Shown piece after piece: positions 33,413 through 42,165 of a stretch of DNA of 63,500 bases. The translations under genes and the position numbers were made by a program. The notes beneath the pieces are model-generated. The model had not been told where the DNA came from. It made no database searches and saw only the letters and a list, made by a program, of their open reading frames with translations. Source of the stretch: Spirochaetaceae bacterium (GTDB lineage Bacteria; Spirochaetota; Spirochaetia; SZUA-6; DRHE01); assembly GCA_020353535.1 (NCBI GenBank), contig CP070696.1, forward strand, positions 3,336,777 through 3,400,276. Reading direction: 5' to 3'. How positions within the stretch are numbered: the stretch's first letter is position 1; every line of letters starts with the position of its first letter.

Positions 33413-34399
33413 ATGAATGACAAAAACCGCCCTCTCGAAGTGTCGGTTGAACAGGCCAACGAGCTGCTGCAGCAAACCTTTCAGGAGGTATCCAAACGGA
33501 TCATCGGCCAGCGGGATATGCTGGAAGGGATGATCACCGGTTTGTTGACGGAGGGGCATGTACTGCTGGAAGGGGTTCCCGGGCTGGCCAAGACCTTGGC
33601 GGTCAAGACGCTGGCGGAAGTTCTGGATGCTGGATTCAAGAGGATTCAATTCACGCCGGATCTGCTCCCGGCGGATCTGATCGGTACCATGATCTACCGT
33701 CCCCAAACTGGGGATTTCGTTCCCAGGAAAGGACCGATCTTCACAAACATCATCCTGGCCGATGAGATCAACCGATCTCCGGCAAAGGTCCAATCGGCTT
33801 TGCTGGAAGCCATGGAGGAGCGGCAGGTAACCTTGGGAACCGAGACCTACGGCCTCGAGGAACCGTTTCTGGTCCTTGCCACGCAGAATCCTATCGAGCA
33901 TGAGGGTACCTATCCGCTGCCAGAAGCGCAGTTGGATCGTTTTATCCTCAAATTATACGTGCCCTATCCCAGCTTCACGGAGGAAAAGGACATTCTCAAA
34001 CGAGTTGGAGTGAAGACCTCCATTCCGATTCGCAAAGTGCTTGATCGGAAAAAAATAGAAACCTTGAAGTCGGTGGTCCGACAGATTCATGTAGATCCTC
34101 GTATCGAAGAATACATCGTAAACCTCGTTCAGGCCAGCCGGGAAAAGGACCGACACAAGGGGGATTTCGTTCGTTTTATCGAATACGGAGGGTCGCCGCG
34201 AGCTTCGATCTACCTGTTCCGCTCGGCAAAAGCAAAAGCCCTGTTGGAGGGTAGGGCTTTTGTGATCCCGGAGGATGTAAAGGCCCTGACTCCGGCGGTA
34301 CTGCGGCACCGTATCATATTAACCTACGAAGCCGAAGCGGAAGATCTATCCACAGATCAAATTATTGGGGATATCCTCAAAAGCGTAGACGTCCCTTAG
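33413..34399 (+). CDS. MoxR-family AAA+ ATPase, first gene of the Bat operon
   Basis: 328 residues. Walker A is E-G-V-P-G-L-A-K-T, Walker B L-A-D-E-I-N-R, and sensor 1 A-T-Q-N-P-I-E, followed by the small lid domain. MoxR ATPases act as chaperones that assemble or insert metals into partner complexes containing VWA proteins, which is exactly what follows. ATG 33413 has GAAGGTGA upstream. It is followed by the DUF58 gene with a 2-5 nt gap, so they are co-translated. Confidence 0.88.
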   Translation: MNDKNRPLEVSVEQANELLQQTFQEVSKRIIGQRDMLEGMITGLLTEGHVLLEGVPGLAKTLAVKTLAEVLDAGFKRIQFTPDLLPADLIGTMIYRPQTGDFVPRKGPIFTNIILADEINRSPAKVQSALLEAMEERQVTLGTETYGLEEPFLVLATQNPIEHEGTYPLPEAQLDRFILKLYVPYPSFTEEKDILKRVGVKTSIPIRKVLDRKKIETLKSVVRQIHVDPRIEEYIVNLVQASREKDRHKGDFVRFIEYGGSPRASIYLFRSAKAKALLEGRAFVIPEDVKALTPAVLRHRIILTYEAEAEDLSTDQIIGDILKSVDVP

Positions 34400-34404
34400 T
34401 AGTG

Positions 34405-35280
34405 ATGGAAGATCTGTCCTTTTTTCGCCGGGTTCGGCAGATCGAGTTGGTAGCTGCCAAGCTGGTGGACCAGCTGTTGGGAGGCCGTTATCGTTCGATC
34501 TTCCGGGGTCAGGGGATCGAGTTCGATGAAGTGCGGGAATACGTAGCCGGCGATGATGTGCGCGCCATAGATTGGAATGTAACCTCCCGAATGGGCTTGC
34601 CCCACACAAAGATTTTCCGGGAGGAACGGGAAATCATCCTCTTCAATATAGTGGATACGTCGGCGTCCCTGTATGCCGGGTCCGGCCAGATCGGCAAGAA
34701 CGAATACGCCGCTCTTGTGTTTGCAATCTTGAGTCTGTCGGCGGTAAAGAACAACGACCGGGTTGGTGCCGCCTTCTTCAGCGACAGAATCGAAAAATGG
34801 ATTCCTCCGGGCAAGGGGCGAAAACACATCCTGAGTCTGATTCATGAACTGCTGAAGATGAATCCCAGCGGAATTGGATCGGATCTGGATTTGGCCCTCA
34901 AGGGAGTCTACCGGAATTTGAAGCGCCGGGGGATATGCTTTATCATCTCGGATTTCCGGACGGATGGGTACTGGGATTCCCTTTCCCTTCTGGCCCGCAA
35001 ACACGACTGTGTGGCCGTAAAAATCGTCGATGCGGTGGATACTGTTTTTCCTCCAGTTGGAATTGTGGAACTCGAGGATCCGGAAAGTGGAGAGATCCTG
35101 TTTGCCGACGGCAGCTCTCCCTCCTTTCGTCAATCCTACGAGCGCTTCTGGCAGGAAAAGCACGCAGCTTGGGAGGCTGACTGCGGTCGGAGGGGAGTGG
35201 AAACCCTGACGCTAAACACTTCTGACGATCCCGGAGTAGAGATCCTGCGATTCTTTCGACGCCGGAGGCGTGCGGTATGA
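34405..35280 (+). CDS. DUF58-domain protein of the Bat cluster
   Basis: 291 residues. The family core is visible as G-R-Y-R-S-I-F-R-G-Q-G-I-E-F-D-E, R-E-Y-V-A-G-D-D-V-R-A-I-D-W and R-E-E-R-E-I, followed by a degenerate VWA-like half with D-T-S-A-S. DUF58 proteins accompany MoxR ATPases. Overlaps the next gene by 4 nt (ATGA). ATG 34405 and GTG 34402 are both possible starts. Confidence 0.85.
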   Translation: MEDLSFFRRVRQIELVAAKLVDQLLGGRYRSIFRGQGIEFDEVREYVAGDDVRAIDWNVTSRMGLPHTKIFREEREIILFNIVDTSASLYAGSGQIGKNEYAALVFAILSLSAVKNNDRVGAAFFSDRIEKWIPPGKGRKHILSLIHELLKMNPSGIGSDLDLALKGVYRNLKRRGICFIISDFRTDGYWDSLSLLARKHDCVAVKIVDAVDTVFPPVGIVELEDPESGEILFADGSSPSFRQSYERFWQEKHAAWEADCGRRGVETLTLNTSDDPGVEILRFFRRRRRAV

Positions 35281-36167
35281 GAGCCGTTCTGCTCGCTGCC
35301 GCCCTGTTCACGCTCGGGGGTTGGCCACTGCTATCTCAGAGTGCACTGATCGAGTCGATCTTTCTTCCCCCCAGATTCTTCGTTGGGGATTCGGTAGAGT
35401 TGCGGCTGACCTACGAGATTGCAGCAGACGTAGAGGTTGAGGTCCCGGCTCGACTGCCGGTGCATCCCTGGATCGAATTTCAGAACATAGAAGTACAGGA
35501 TCGGAGGGAGGCCGGCCGCTCAGGAGAGGTGCTGGTGCGGATGTTCTTCATTCCTTTTTATTCGGGCCAGACCGTGCTTCCATCGCTTCGTCTCGGGGAG
35601 CTGGATACCGGAGAGCTTCAGGTGGGAACCCAGTCAGTCCTCGACTTGGAAGCGAATCACTCCCTGCGCGGATTGCGGCGACAGCTCAATCTACCCCTTA
35701 CCTGGCTGCGGCTGCTCATGTTGGTCGTGATCGTGGTCGGTGCTCCGTTAGGTCTGTATTTCCTGATTCGCTATGGGATTCGGGGTGTGGAGAGGATTCG
35801 CCAAGCCCGGTGGCGCAGGATGCCCTACCAGCATGTCCGTAAAAGCCTGAACCAGTTGGCGAGAGGACAGGCTTCCATGGAGGGGAAGTCCTTCTTCATA
35901 CTCCTCTCTCTGACGGTTCGTCGTTATCTTACCGAGAGATTGACCATGCCGCTGATGAGTGTGACTACGGGGGAGATCCTCAAAGAGTTAAACAGTGCCG
36001 GTCTGGATGAAGCGATTTCTCGCCGCATTCATGAGGTACTCCAGGCGGCGGATCTGATCAAGTTTTCCGGAAAGCGGGCGAACCGGCGGGAAATGGAGAA
36101 GAGTTTGAAAGATGTGGATCGTATAGTGCGGCAGGTGGAGGAGCGGACAACCGATGTGGCGGTTTGA
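35277..36167 (+). CDS. Short BatD-like membrane protein
   Basis: 296 residues: an N-terminal signal-like segment, an extracytoplasmic beta-rich domain (about 25-125, F-V-G-D-S-V-E-L-R-L-T-Y), one clear membrane helix (about 142-166) and a cytoplasmic helical tail (about 185-285) with R-R-Y-L-T-E-R. Position between the DUF58 and BatA genes suggests the BatD role, but classical BatD is about twice as long, so assignment is by context. It overlaps batA by 14 nt. Confidence 0.6.
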   Translation: MRAVLLAAALFTLGGWPLLSQSALIESIFLPPRFFVGDSVELRLTYEIAADVEVEVPARLPVHPWIEFQNIEVQDRREAGRSGEVLVRMFFIPFYSGQTVLPSLRLGELDTGELQVGTQSVLDLEANHSLRGLRRQLNLPLTWLRLLMLVVIVVGAPLGLYFLIRYGIRGVERIRQARWRRMPYQHVRKSLNQLARGQASMEGKSFFILLSLTVRRYLTERLTMPLMSVTTGEILKELNSAGLDEAISRRIHEVLQAADLIKFSGKRANRREMEKSLKDVDRIVRQVEERTTDVAV

Positions 36168-37155
36168 TTTCCCCCAGATCTTATTCGTGCTGCTCATCGT
36201 TCCGCTGCTGGTCTATCTGCTGTACTATCGAAAAACCCGGGGCGGTAAGATATCTTTCAATTTCAGTGTCTGGAACAGCGGTCACTTCAGGAGCGAAACT
36301 ACTCCCAGGCGAATACTTCTGATCATCACGCGCGCACTGTTCTGGATCGGATTCTCAATTCTCGTTTTGGCCATGGCAGCTCCCGTGATTGTAGAAAAGC
36401 AGAGGAAATACCTCAGTCGGGGACTGGATCTGATGCTTGTTCTGGATGTTTCCCCCAGCATGTCCGCTCGGGATGTAGGGACAATCACCCGTTTCGATGC
36501 AGCCCGGGAGGTGGTTAGGGATTTTATTTCCGGCAGGGAGAATGATGCCATCGGATTGGTGATCTTCGGGGCAGAGGCTTCCTTGAGGGTTCCGCCGACT
36601 TTGGATTATGCCTTTGTGGAGCAGGCCCTGGATTCTGTAGGGGTAATGGACCTGGGGGACGGAACGGCGATCGGGCTGGGGATTGCCGTAGCGGCGGTGC
36701 ACTTGAAAGACTCCAGCGCTGAGGAAAAAGTCATTATCCTCATTACCGACGGAGACAACAATGCCGGCGATATCGACCCGGATCGGGCCGCCGAGGTTGC
36801 CTCAGCCCTGAGAATTCGCATCTACTCGATCGGTATCGGCAGCGAAGGGGAGACGACAATTCAGTTTATCGACCCGGAAAGCGGCAAGGAGGTCCGGGGT
36901 GTCTATCAGGGAAAGCTGAATGAAGAGCTTCTGAAACGCATTGCGACCGTGACCGGCGGCCGCTACTTCCATTCCGGTACGTTGGGGATCCTCAACACAA
37001 TCTTTCAGGAGATAGACAGTCTGGAAAGCACGGTCCAGGAGGTGGCGGTGTTCATCGAACGTCAACCACGACATCGTATGTTCATACTCCTTGGTTTCAG
37101 TGTCATATTATTGTGCATATTTGTGAACAAACTTGTAATAGGAGAGCTGCTGTAA
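36154..37155 (+). CDS. batA: BatA-like VWA-domain membrane protein
   Basis: 333 residues. Two membrane helices near residues 5-25 and 50-75, then a VWA domain with an intact MIDAS (L-D-V-S-P-S-M-S near 97-104, the Thr in G-D-G-T-A-I-G, and I-T-D-G-D-N-N), and a third helix at the C-terminus. The VWA domain faces the periplasm. Bat proteins are linked to tolerance of oxygen and to virulence in other bacteria including Leptospira and Bacteroides; the biochemical role is unsettled. Confidence 0.83.
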   Translation: MWRFDFPQILFVLLIVPLLVYLLYYRKTRGGKISFNFSVWNSGHFRSETTPRRILLIITRALFWIGFSILVLAMAAPVIVEKQRKYLSRGLDLMLVLDVSPSMSARDVGTITRFDAAREVVRDFISGRENDAIGLVIFGAEASLRVPPTLDYAFVEQALDSVGVMDLGDGTAIGLGIAVAAVHLKDSSAEEKVIILITDGDNNAGDIDPDRAAEVASALRIRIYSIGIGSEGETTIQFIDPESGKEVRGVYQGKLNEELLKRIATVTGGRYFHSGTLGILNTIFQEIDSLESTVQEVAVFIERQPRHRMFILLGFSVILLCIFVNKLVIGELL

Positions 37156-37160
37156 AGACC

Positions 37161-38153
37161 ATGTTCGATCGACCCGCCGTCCTGTTCCTGCTGTTCCTCT
37201 TCCCCCTGATTGCTCTGGCCTGGAGGATCGACTTCTTCAGGGGCCGTCGAACCCTTCGCGCTCTCGGAGGAAGATGGCGTTCGGCGGCACTCCTCGATGT
37301 CTACGTTTTCAAGAGTTTCTTCTCGTTCTTGTTTTTATCTCTGTTCTTCTTCGCCACAGTGTTTGCCCTGGCGGGATTCCGCTGGGGGGAACATCTGGTC
37401 GAGGAACGACGCTCCGGCCAGGAATTGGTGATCTGTCTGGACGTTTCCAACAGTATGCTGGCCGAACAACAGGAGGCCACCCGACTGCAGCATTCAATAC
37501 GCACCGTCCGCAGGACCGTAGAAGCCCTGGAAGGGGTACGCATCGCTCTGGTCGTGTTCAAAGGCCAGGCGGTCCAGTTGTTTCCTCTGACGGAGGACCG
37601 GTACGTCCTGGAAACGGCCCTGCGTTACGTTAGTCCGTCGGTAATGACCGATCCGGGCAGCGGGCTCGAAGAGGGCATTTTAAAATCCCTGGCAAGTTTT
37701 CCCCCGTCCTCTCAGACCTACCGCAGCATTTTGCTGTTCAGCGACGGGGAGTATCATTCCGGCGATCCGTTGGGGGCGGCGGAACAGGCCAGATCCGCCA
37801 GGATCCCCGTATACGTGGTGGCAGTGGGCGGTGATGAAGGCGCTGCGGTGAAGCTGGCCGGTGGTAGGGTGCTTACGGACAAGAACGGCGATCCGGTTGT
37901 CAGCCGCCCCCGAATCGAGGATCTAGAAAAGATCGCAGAAATCAGCGGCGGTCAATTGTTCCGTCTCATGGGAGACGATCGGGAAATGCCCCAAAACATC
38001 CTGGGAGCGATGAAAGCTCAAGCAGAGGGCAATATGGTGCTTGGGATGAGGAGGGAAAAGAAGGATCGCTTTCGCTTCCTCATATTTCTGTCCCTCCTGT
38101 TCCTTTCCCTTTCCTTGGCAGTAAAGGCGATACGATGGAAAAACATCCTCTGA
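37161..38153 (+). CDS. batB: BatB-like VWA-domain membrane protein
   Basis: 330 residues from ATG 37161, five nt after batA. Same layout as BatA: two N-terminal helices, a VWA domain with the MIDAS L-D-V-S-N-S-M-L and the later L-F-S-D-G-E-Y-H, and a C-terminal helix. BatA and BatB are thought to form a complex. It overlaps batC by 19 nt. Confidence 0.82.
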   Translation: MFDRPAVLFLLFLFPLIALAWRIDFFRGRRTLRALGGRWRSAALLDVYVFKSFFSFLFLSLFFFATVFALAGFRWGEHLVEERRSGQELVICLDVSNSMLAEQQEATRLQHSIRTVRRTVEALEGVRIALVVFKGQAVQLFPLTEDRYVLETALRYVSPSVMTDPGSGLEEGILKSLASFPPSSQTYRSILLFSDGEYHSGDPLGAAEQARSARIPVYVVAVGGDEGAAVKLAGGRVLTDKNGDPVVSRPRIEDLEKIAEISGGQLFRLMGDDREMPQNILGAMKAQAEGNMVLGMRREKKDRFRFLIFLSLLFLSLSLAVKAIRWKNIL

Positions 38154-38776
38154 AATGCCTCAGACGTGGGCTTCTCTGCTTGCCCATGATACTGATGCTG
38201 TCTTCCTGCTCGGGGACGGACGCCAGTCTATCGGTACTCCGGGGCAATCTCCTGTTTCGCGGTGGAGAGGATACTTTGGCCACCTACATGTATATCCAGG
38301 CAGACCAGAGGGCGGGGGAGTGGGAAGACTGGATCGACTACGATCTTGGCACCTTGTACGTGTCCCTGGGTGAAATCAATCCGGGTATACGGGTCCTTAG
38401 CAGGACACTGGAGGGATTCGGTCAGCTGCCGGACCAGCCGAACCGCCGCGATCGGAAGTTGTTCTTTCGCAGCTATTTCAACCTGGGTGTTGCCCGCTAT
38501 GAAAGTGGCAGATATCGAGAAGCCGCGGCTGATTTTGTCCAGGCGTTGCGGCTCAAACCGGACAGCTGGGATGCCAAGATCAATCTCGAGTTGAGCATCG
38601 CGGCCATGATGAAGGCGGCTGCCAGTGCTCGTGTCCAATCCGCCGCCTCGGTTCCCGAGAGCGGACAGAACAGCCAAGATACTGAGAGCGAGCAGCTCCT
38701 TCAGACGATTCACAGGGAGGAACTACCGGGATGGGTGTCGGCACCTTCGCAAGATGTATTCGAACAGGATTGGTAG
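38135..38776 (+). CDS. batC: BatC-like TPR lipoprotein
   Basis: 213 residues. The signal peptide ends in L-M-L-S-S-C (Cys25). Two or three TPR-like repeats follow at about residues 45-155 (N-L-G-V-A-R-Y-E-S-G-R-Y-R-E-A-A, A-L-R-L-K-P). The tail is acidic and Ser-rich. TPR proteins of the Bat cluster are probably scaffold subunits. It overlaps batE by up to 46 nt. Confidence 0.75.
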   Translation: MEKHPLKCLRRGLLCLPMILMLSSCSGTDASLSVLRGNLLFRGGEDTLATYMYIQADQRAGEWEDWIDYDLGTLYVSLGEINPGIRVLSRTLEGFGQLPDQPNRRDRKLFFRSYFNLGVARYESGRYREAAADFVQALRLKPDSWDAKINLELSIAAMMKAAASARVQSAASVPESGQNSQDTESEQLLQTIHREELPGWVSAPSQDVFEQDW

Positions 38777-39702
38777 CGGCTGTCCTTCTTTGTGCCTGCA
38801 CCTCCGGATTTACTCAAGATCTCCGGGAGTCCGCAGAGAAGGCGGCCGTGGAGACTCTGGAATCGACGGAGTTGAGTCCAAAAGACCTTATGGAGATAAA
38901 AAGCTCCGACTGCAAGCGCCGTTACAGCAATCCTCGGAACTTCCTGTTCCTGCTTCCGGGCGTGCTGTTTTTTCTCTTCGCCCTGATAACCCGCAACTAC
39001 GGGAAGATATTCCCGTTTTTCGGGCTGCTGTTGCTTCTGGGTTCTTCCGAACCGGATCCCTCCGCCGCTATCCGCCGAGCCGAACAAAGCTTTGTCTCAG
39101 GGCGCTACCTCGAAGCGATGGAAGGCTACAAACAGGCTGAACAGCAGTTGCCCTGCAATTCTGCTATTCTCTACAATTTGGGAATCCTCTCCCATTATCT
39201 GGGACGGCAGGGATACGCTGTTCATTACCTTCGCCGCAGCCTCCGGCTGGCACCGGCGGATGGGCAGGTGCAGTACGCCCTGCAGCTTCTGGAGCAGGAT
39301 TATGATCTGGCCGGACAGGTTCCCCCTCCCTTTCCGGTACATCCGGATGTCGCTTTTGTGTTGCTGCTCGTGTTTACCAACGTGACCTTTATCATAGGGG
39401 CGTTCGTTCTGCGTACCAAGAAGGTCCAGTTCCTCATAACCCTGGTTCTTGTGGCAATAGCGACGCTGGGATGTTTAGCCTTTTTCGTGGGCCGACGACT
39501 GGCGGACGTTCGGTCAGTCGCTGTGGTGATTGCCGAAGAGAGCCAGCTGTACCGGGTTCCGGAGGAGGATTCGAAATCCTGGTTCGAACTTCCTGCGGGC
39601 ACCAGCTTGTGGATTCGAGGAAGCTCGGGGCAGTACTATCTGGTGGAGACCCCCGCGCAGATAGAAGGGTGGGTGCGTAGCGACACCATTCTCATCGACT
39701 GA
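38731..39702 (+). CDS. batE: BatE-like TPR/SH3 membrane protein
   Basis: 323 residues. An N-terminal signal with a C-A-C-T lipobox-like end, a membrane pair near 70-100, a TPR block at about 115-190 (L-Y-N-L-G-I-L-S-H-Y-L-G-R-Q-G-Y), two more membrane helices near 205-260 and a C-terminal SH3b-like domain (L-P-A-G-T-S-L-W-I-R-G-S, G-W-V-R-S-D). The helix-TPR-helix-SH3 layout is BatE. ATG 38731 is used; TTG 38770 would remove the overlap with batC. Confidence 0.75.
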   Translation: MGVGTFARCIRTGLVAAVLLCACTSGFTQDLRESAEKAAVETLESTELSPKDLMEIKSSDCKRRYSNPRNFLFLLPGVLFFLFALITRNYGKIFPFFGLLLLLGSSEPDPSAAIRRAEQSFVSGRYLEAMEGYKQAEQQLPCNSAILYNLGILSHYLGRQGYAVHYLRRSLRLAPADGQVQYALQLLEQDYDLAGQVPPPFPVHPDVAFVLLLVFTNVTFIIGAFVLRTKKVQFLITLVLVAIATLGCLAFFVGRRLADVRSVAVVIAEESQLYRVPEEDSKSWFELPAGTSLWIRGSSGQYYLVETPAQIEGWVRSDTILID

Positions 39703-39708
39703 AAGGGC

Positions 39709-40158
39709 ATGGCAATCATGGATTTTGAAGAGATATTGGATGCCTGGGAGAAAAAGCAGGCAGGGCTGTCCTCGACACAACGGCAGGATATGGAGGAGTT
39801 GATATCCCGCTACCCTCCGAAAGAGCCGAAAGAAAGCGACCAGGGCGGGACAAAGCACCATAATGAACGGAGGCAGAATGCACGAGGGCAGGAGCCTCAG
39901 GCGAGTCTGGATCTACACGGGATGAACAGCCGTGAAGCGGAGCAGGCTTTGGAGAACTTCATACATCTGGCTCGGCGCAAAAGTTTACGGCGGATCTTGA
40001 TCATTCATGGGAAGGGGCGTCATTCACCGGCTGAGCCGGTGCTACAGAGAGTGGTGCGCAGGTATCTGGAGAAATGCCCGTATACCGGAGCGTTCGGACC
40101 GGCCGGCCGGGAGCACGGAGGCCGCGGTGCAACCTGGGTCAACGTGCGCAACTCCTAA
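39709..40158 (+). CDS. Smr-domain protein
   Basis: 149 residues. A charged N-terminal third is followed by an Smr domain with the family hallmarks: L-D-L-H-G-M, I-I-H-G-K-G near residue 102, and the late G-x-G-A-T-W motif. Smr domains act as DNA-nicking or ribosome-collision RNA endonucleases. It follows batE by 6 nt and is probably the last gene of the Bat message. It converges on infA with an 8-nt gap. Confidence 0.8.
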   Translation: MAIMDFEEILDAWEKKQAGLSSTQRQDMEELISRYPPKEPKESDQGGTKHHNERRQNARGQEPQASLDLHGMNSREAEQALENFIHLARRKSLRRILIIHGKGRHSPAEPVLQRVVRRYLEKCPYTGAFGPAGREHGGRGATWVNVRNS

Positions 40159-40166
40159 TTATTTGC

Positions 40167-40385
40167 TCACCGTTCTCTGTAGATAATACGCCCCCGGGTG
40201 AGATCGTAGGGGGAGAGGGCAACTTTTACCTTGTCGCCCGGCACGATGCGGATGTAGTGTTTCCTCATTTTTCCTGAAAGATGGGCCAGGATTACATGCC
40301 CGCTCTTGATTTCGACACGAAACATCGTGTTGGGCAGCGACTCTTTGACCACACCTTCTACTTCGATCGCTTCTTCTTTTGCCAA
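40167..40385 (-). CDS. infA: Translation initiation factor IF-1
   Basis: 72 residues, the exact usual length. IF-1 occupies the A site of the 30S subunit during initiation. The S1-like OB fold shows [45 protein letters not shown] and G-R-I-I-Y-R. The start is TTG 40385 with an AAGGAG site 9 nt upstream; no in-frame ATG precedes it after the promoter. It is divergent from the DksA-like gene. Confidence 0.95.
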   Translation of the reverse strand: MAKEEAIEVEGVVKESLPNTMFRVEIKSGHVILAHLSGKMRKHYIRIVPGDKVKVALSPYDLTRGRIIYRER

Positions 40386-40407
40386 GCCCGTGCTCCTTGC
40401 CTCCGGA

Positions 40408-40436
40408 GTTTAGGACGGGATAAGTTCCTTTGTCAA
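40408..40436 (-). promoter_or_regulatory. Promoter of infA
   Basis: On the minus strand TTGACA (plus 40431-40436), 17 nt and CTAAAC (plus 40408-40413), giving a leader of about 16 nt that contains the ribosome-binding site. Confidence 0.45.
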
Positions 40437-40506
40437 GGTTACACGTTTTTTTTCGAGGCCGCTCTATACCCCCTTCCAATAATAAAATCCAGGAACACTA
40501 AAAAGG

Positions 40507-40535
40507 TTGACAAACTTTTTGATTTGGTTCATATT
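40507..40535 (+). promoter_or_regulatory. Promoter of the DksA-like gene
   Basis: TTGACA (40507-40512), 17 nt and CATATT (40530-40535). ATG 40576 follows with AGAGGTG upstream. The in-frame TTG 40507 is the -35 box, not a start. Confidence 0.5.
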
Positions 40536-40575
40536 CATCCACCGGCAGAACATACGAGCTACTGTAGAGGTGCGA

Positions 40576-40932
40576 ATGAATACGACATTCAAAGAGGCGA
40601 TGAAACAGAAGCTGTTGGATATGAAGGAACAGATCCTGCAGCAGCTTGTTTCTGAAAGCGACGAGTTCCAGGAGATCGTCGATGACATGGAACCGAAGGA
40701 TCTCGCCGACATCGCCGCTGACGATATCGACCGACGGATCTTGGAAGTCCTGGGTTCCCAGGAGATCAAGAGGCTACAGCTGATCGATTCGGCGCTGGCG
40801 AGGATCGAAAATGGCCACTATGGAATCTGCATGAGCTGCGGAAAGAAAATCCCGGAGGAACGATTGAAGGCCATACCGTATGCGATTCTCTGCATCGACT
40901 GCAAGTCATCCGAGGAACGCCGCAACCGCTGA
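40576..40932 (+). CDS. DksA/TraR-family zinc-finger protein
   Basis: 118 residues: an N-terminal coiled-coil (A-M-K-Q-K-L-L-D-M-K-E-Q-I) and a C4 zinc finger (C-M-S-C-G-K-K-I-P near residues 83-92, C-I-D-C near 105). DksA-type proteins enter the secondary channel of RNA polymerase and cooperate with ppGpp. The tip residues D-x-x-D-x-A are present as D-L-A-D-I-A-A-D-D. The promoter 40507-40535 and AGAGGTG support ATG 40576. Next to infA, it belongs with the translation/growth-control group. Confidence 0.85.
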   Translation: MNTTFKEAMKQKLLDMKEQILQQLVSESDEFQEIVDDMEPKDLADIAADDIDRRILEVLGSQEIKRLQLIDSALARIENGHYGICMSCGKKIPEERLKAIPYAILCIDCKSSEERRNR

Positions 40933-41000
40933 CACCCCGAGCATCTAATCGACCCTTTCCGAATTTCCGATACTAGGAATAAGGAAGATGAGGGTCGGTT

Positions 41001-41384
41001 ATGATCGAAAACGTCTCTTCTACAAACCCTGGTTTTTTTCTCAACGTTATCCGTATCCAAAATCTGCAGGATGGACGGATCACCGTCCCCGTACATCCGG
41101 CCCATGTCGTTTATGCTCGTTTCAAGCATATCCAGGGCGTGCCGGCGCAGGACGGAGGGGCGCCCCTGTTCAGACTCCGGGTTTTAGATAATCTGATCGA
41201 TAGACTCCTACGCTATCGAGAGCAGGTTCCCACCGCTGAGCAACTCCGGAATCTCCACACCGAGGCAGTCGACCCATTGATCAGCCGTCTGCAGAACCGG
41301 CTGCGCAGTCACCTGCTGCAGTTTCCCTCCTCCTTCGGAGGGAGTTTTCCGGAAACCGGCATGCTGATTGATATGAGCGCCTGA
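41001..41384 (+). CDS. Unrecognised conserved-looking cytosolic protein
   Basis: 127 residues with no membrane or signal segment. The N-terminal half is beta-rich (F-F-L-N-V-I-R-I-Q-N-L, V-H-P-A-H-V-V-Y-A-R-F-K-H-I-Q-G-V-P) and the C-terminal half helical. I do not recognise a family. A GAGGGTC site supports ATG 41001. Between the DksA-like gene and a metallo-hydrolase, the context gives no function. Confidence 0.5.
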   Translation: MIENVSSTNPGFFLNVIRIQNLQDGRITVPVHPAHVVYARFKHIQGVPAQDGGAPLFRLRVLDNLIDRLLRYREQVPTAEQLRNLHTEAVDPLISRLQNRLRSHLLQFPSSFGGSFPETGMLIDMSA

Positions 41385-41424
41385 GCAGGTAGAGATCACG
41401 GGCCTGTGTGCAGAATATTGTACT

Positions 41425-42102
41425 TTAGTGGGGGAGGCGGAAAAAGGGATTTCCTTTGATTTCCCTTTCGACGGTGGTGTCCAGTCCGTGACCCGGGAAT
41501 ACGCGGGTTTCCGGTGGTAGGGTCAGTATCTTGCTGCGGATCACATCGAGGAGGGTTTTTTCATCACCCCCGGGAAGATCCGTTCTGCCGATGCTCATGA
41601 AAAACAGACTGTCACCGGAGAACACCAGTGAATCTTTCTCACTGTACAGGCAGATGCTGCCTTTCGTGTGTCCTGGAGTCTCCAGAACCACGAGGTCCGT
41701 ATTGAAAATGGTGTCCCCCTCTTTGAGGACTACGTCCGGCTCGGGAAGACCGGAAAAAAAGTCGACGAACTCTTCCGGATCGTTCAAGCCCAGATCTTTT
41801 AGGGTCTCGCGGTTGGTTTTTGCTGATTTTTTACCTAGAAAATTCTTGTCCGCCTTGTGAATGGCTATAGGGATATCGATGCCCTCTTTTCCGTAGAAGT
41901 CCTTAAGCTTTCCCGCAGATGCGGTGTGGTCAAAATGCCCATGAGTGAGTGCTATACCCGACGGGATCATTTTCAACATGTTGATACTGGATACAATCTG
42001 CAGCTCGCTTCCGCCCGGATCGATAACGATGCATTCCTTTTTTCCATTTGAGTAGAGATAACAGTTGGTCTCCATCGGACCTACTATCAATCTTTCTATC
42101 AT
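41425..42102 (-). CDS. Metallo-beta-lactamase-fold hydrolase (glyoxalase II-like)
   Basis: 225 residues. The two-metal site is T-H-G-H-F-D-H (residues about 53-59), followed by Asp in F-S-G-D-S-L-F and a final His in F-P-G-H-G-L-D. The short form without the C-terminal glutathione domain fits the YcbL-like branch of thioesterases. The E-T-P-G-H-T-K-G-S strand is also typical. It is divergent from the membrane protein at 42166. Confidence 0.82.
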   Translation of the reverse strand: MIERLIVGPMETNCYLYSNGKKECIVIDPGGSELQIVSSINMLKMIPSGIALTHGHFDHTASAGKLKDFYGKEGIDIPIAIHKADKNFLGKKSAKTNRETLKDLGLNDPEEFVDFFSGLPEPDVVLKEGDTIFNTDLVVLETPGHTKGSICLYSEKDSLVFSGDSLFFMSIGRTDLPGGDEKTLLDVIRSKILTLPPETRVFPGHGLDTTVEREIKGNPFFRLPH

Positions 42103-42165
42103 GGTAAGCTACAGCCTACTTTATATGCCGGGCTTTGACAACCTGAGTGCATAGGGTCGGCGCGT

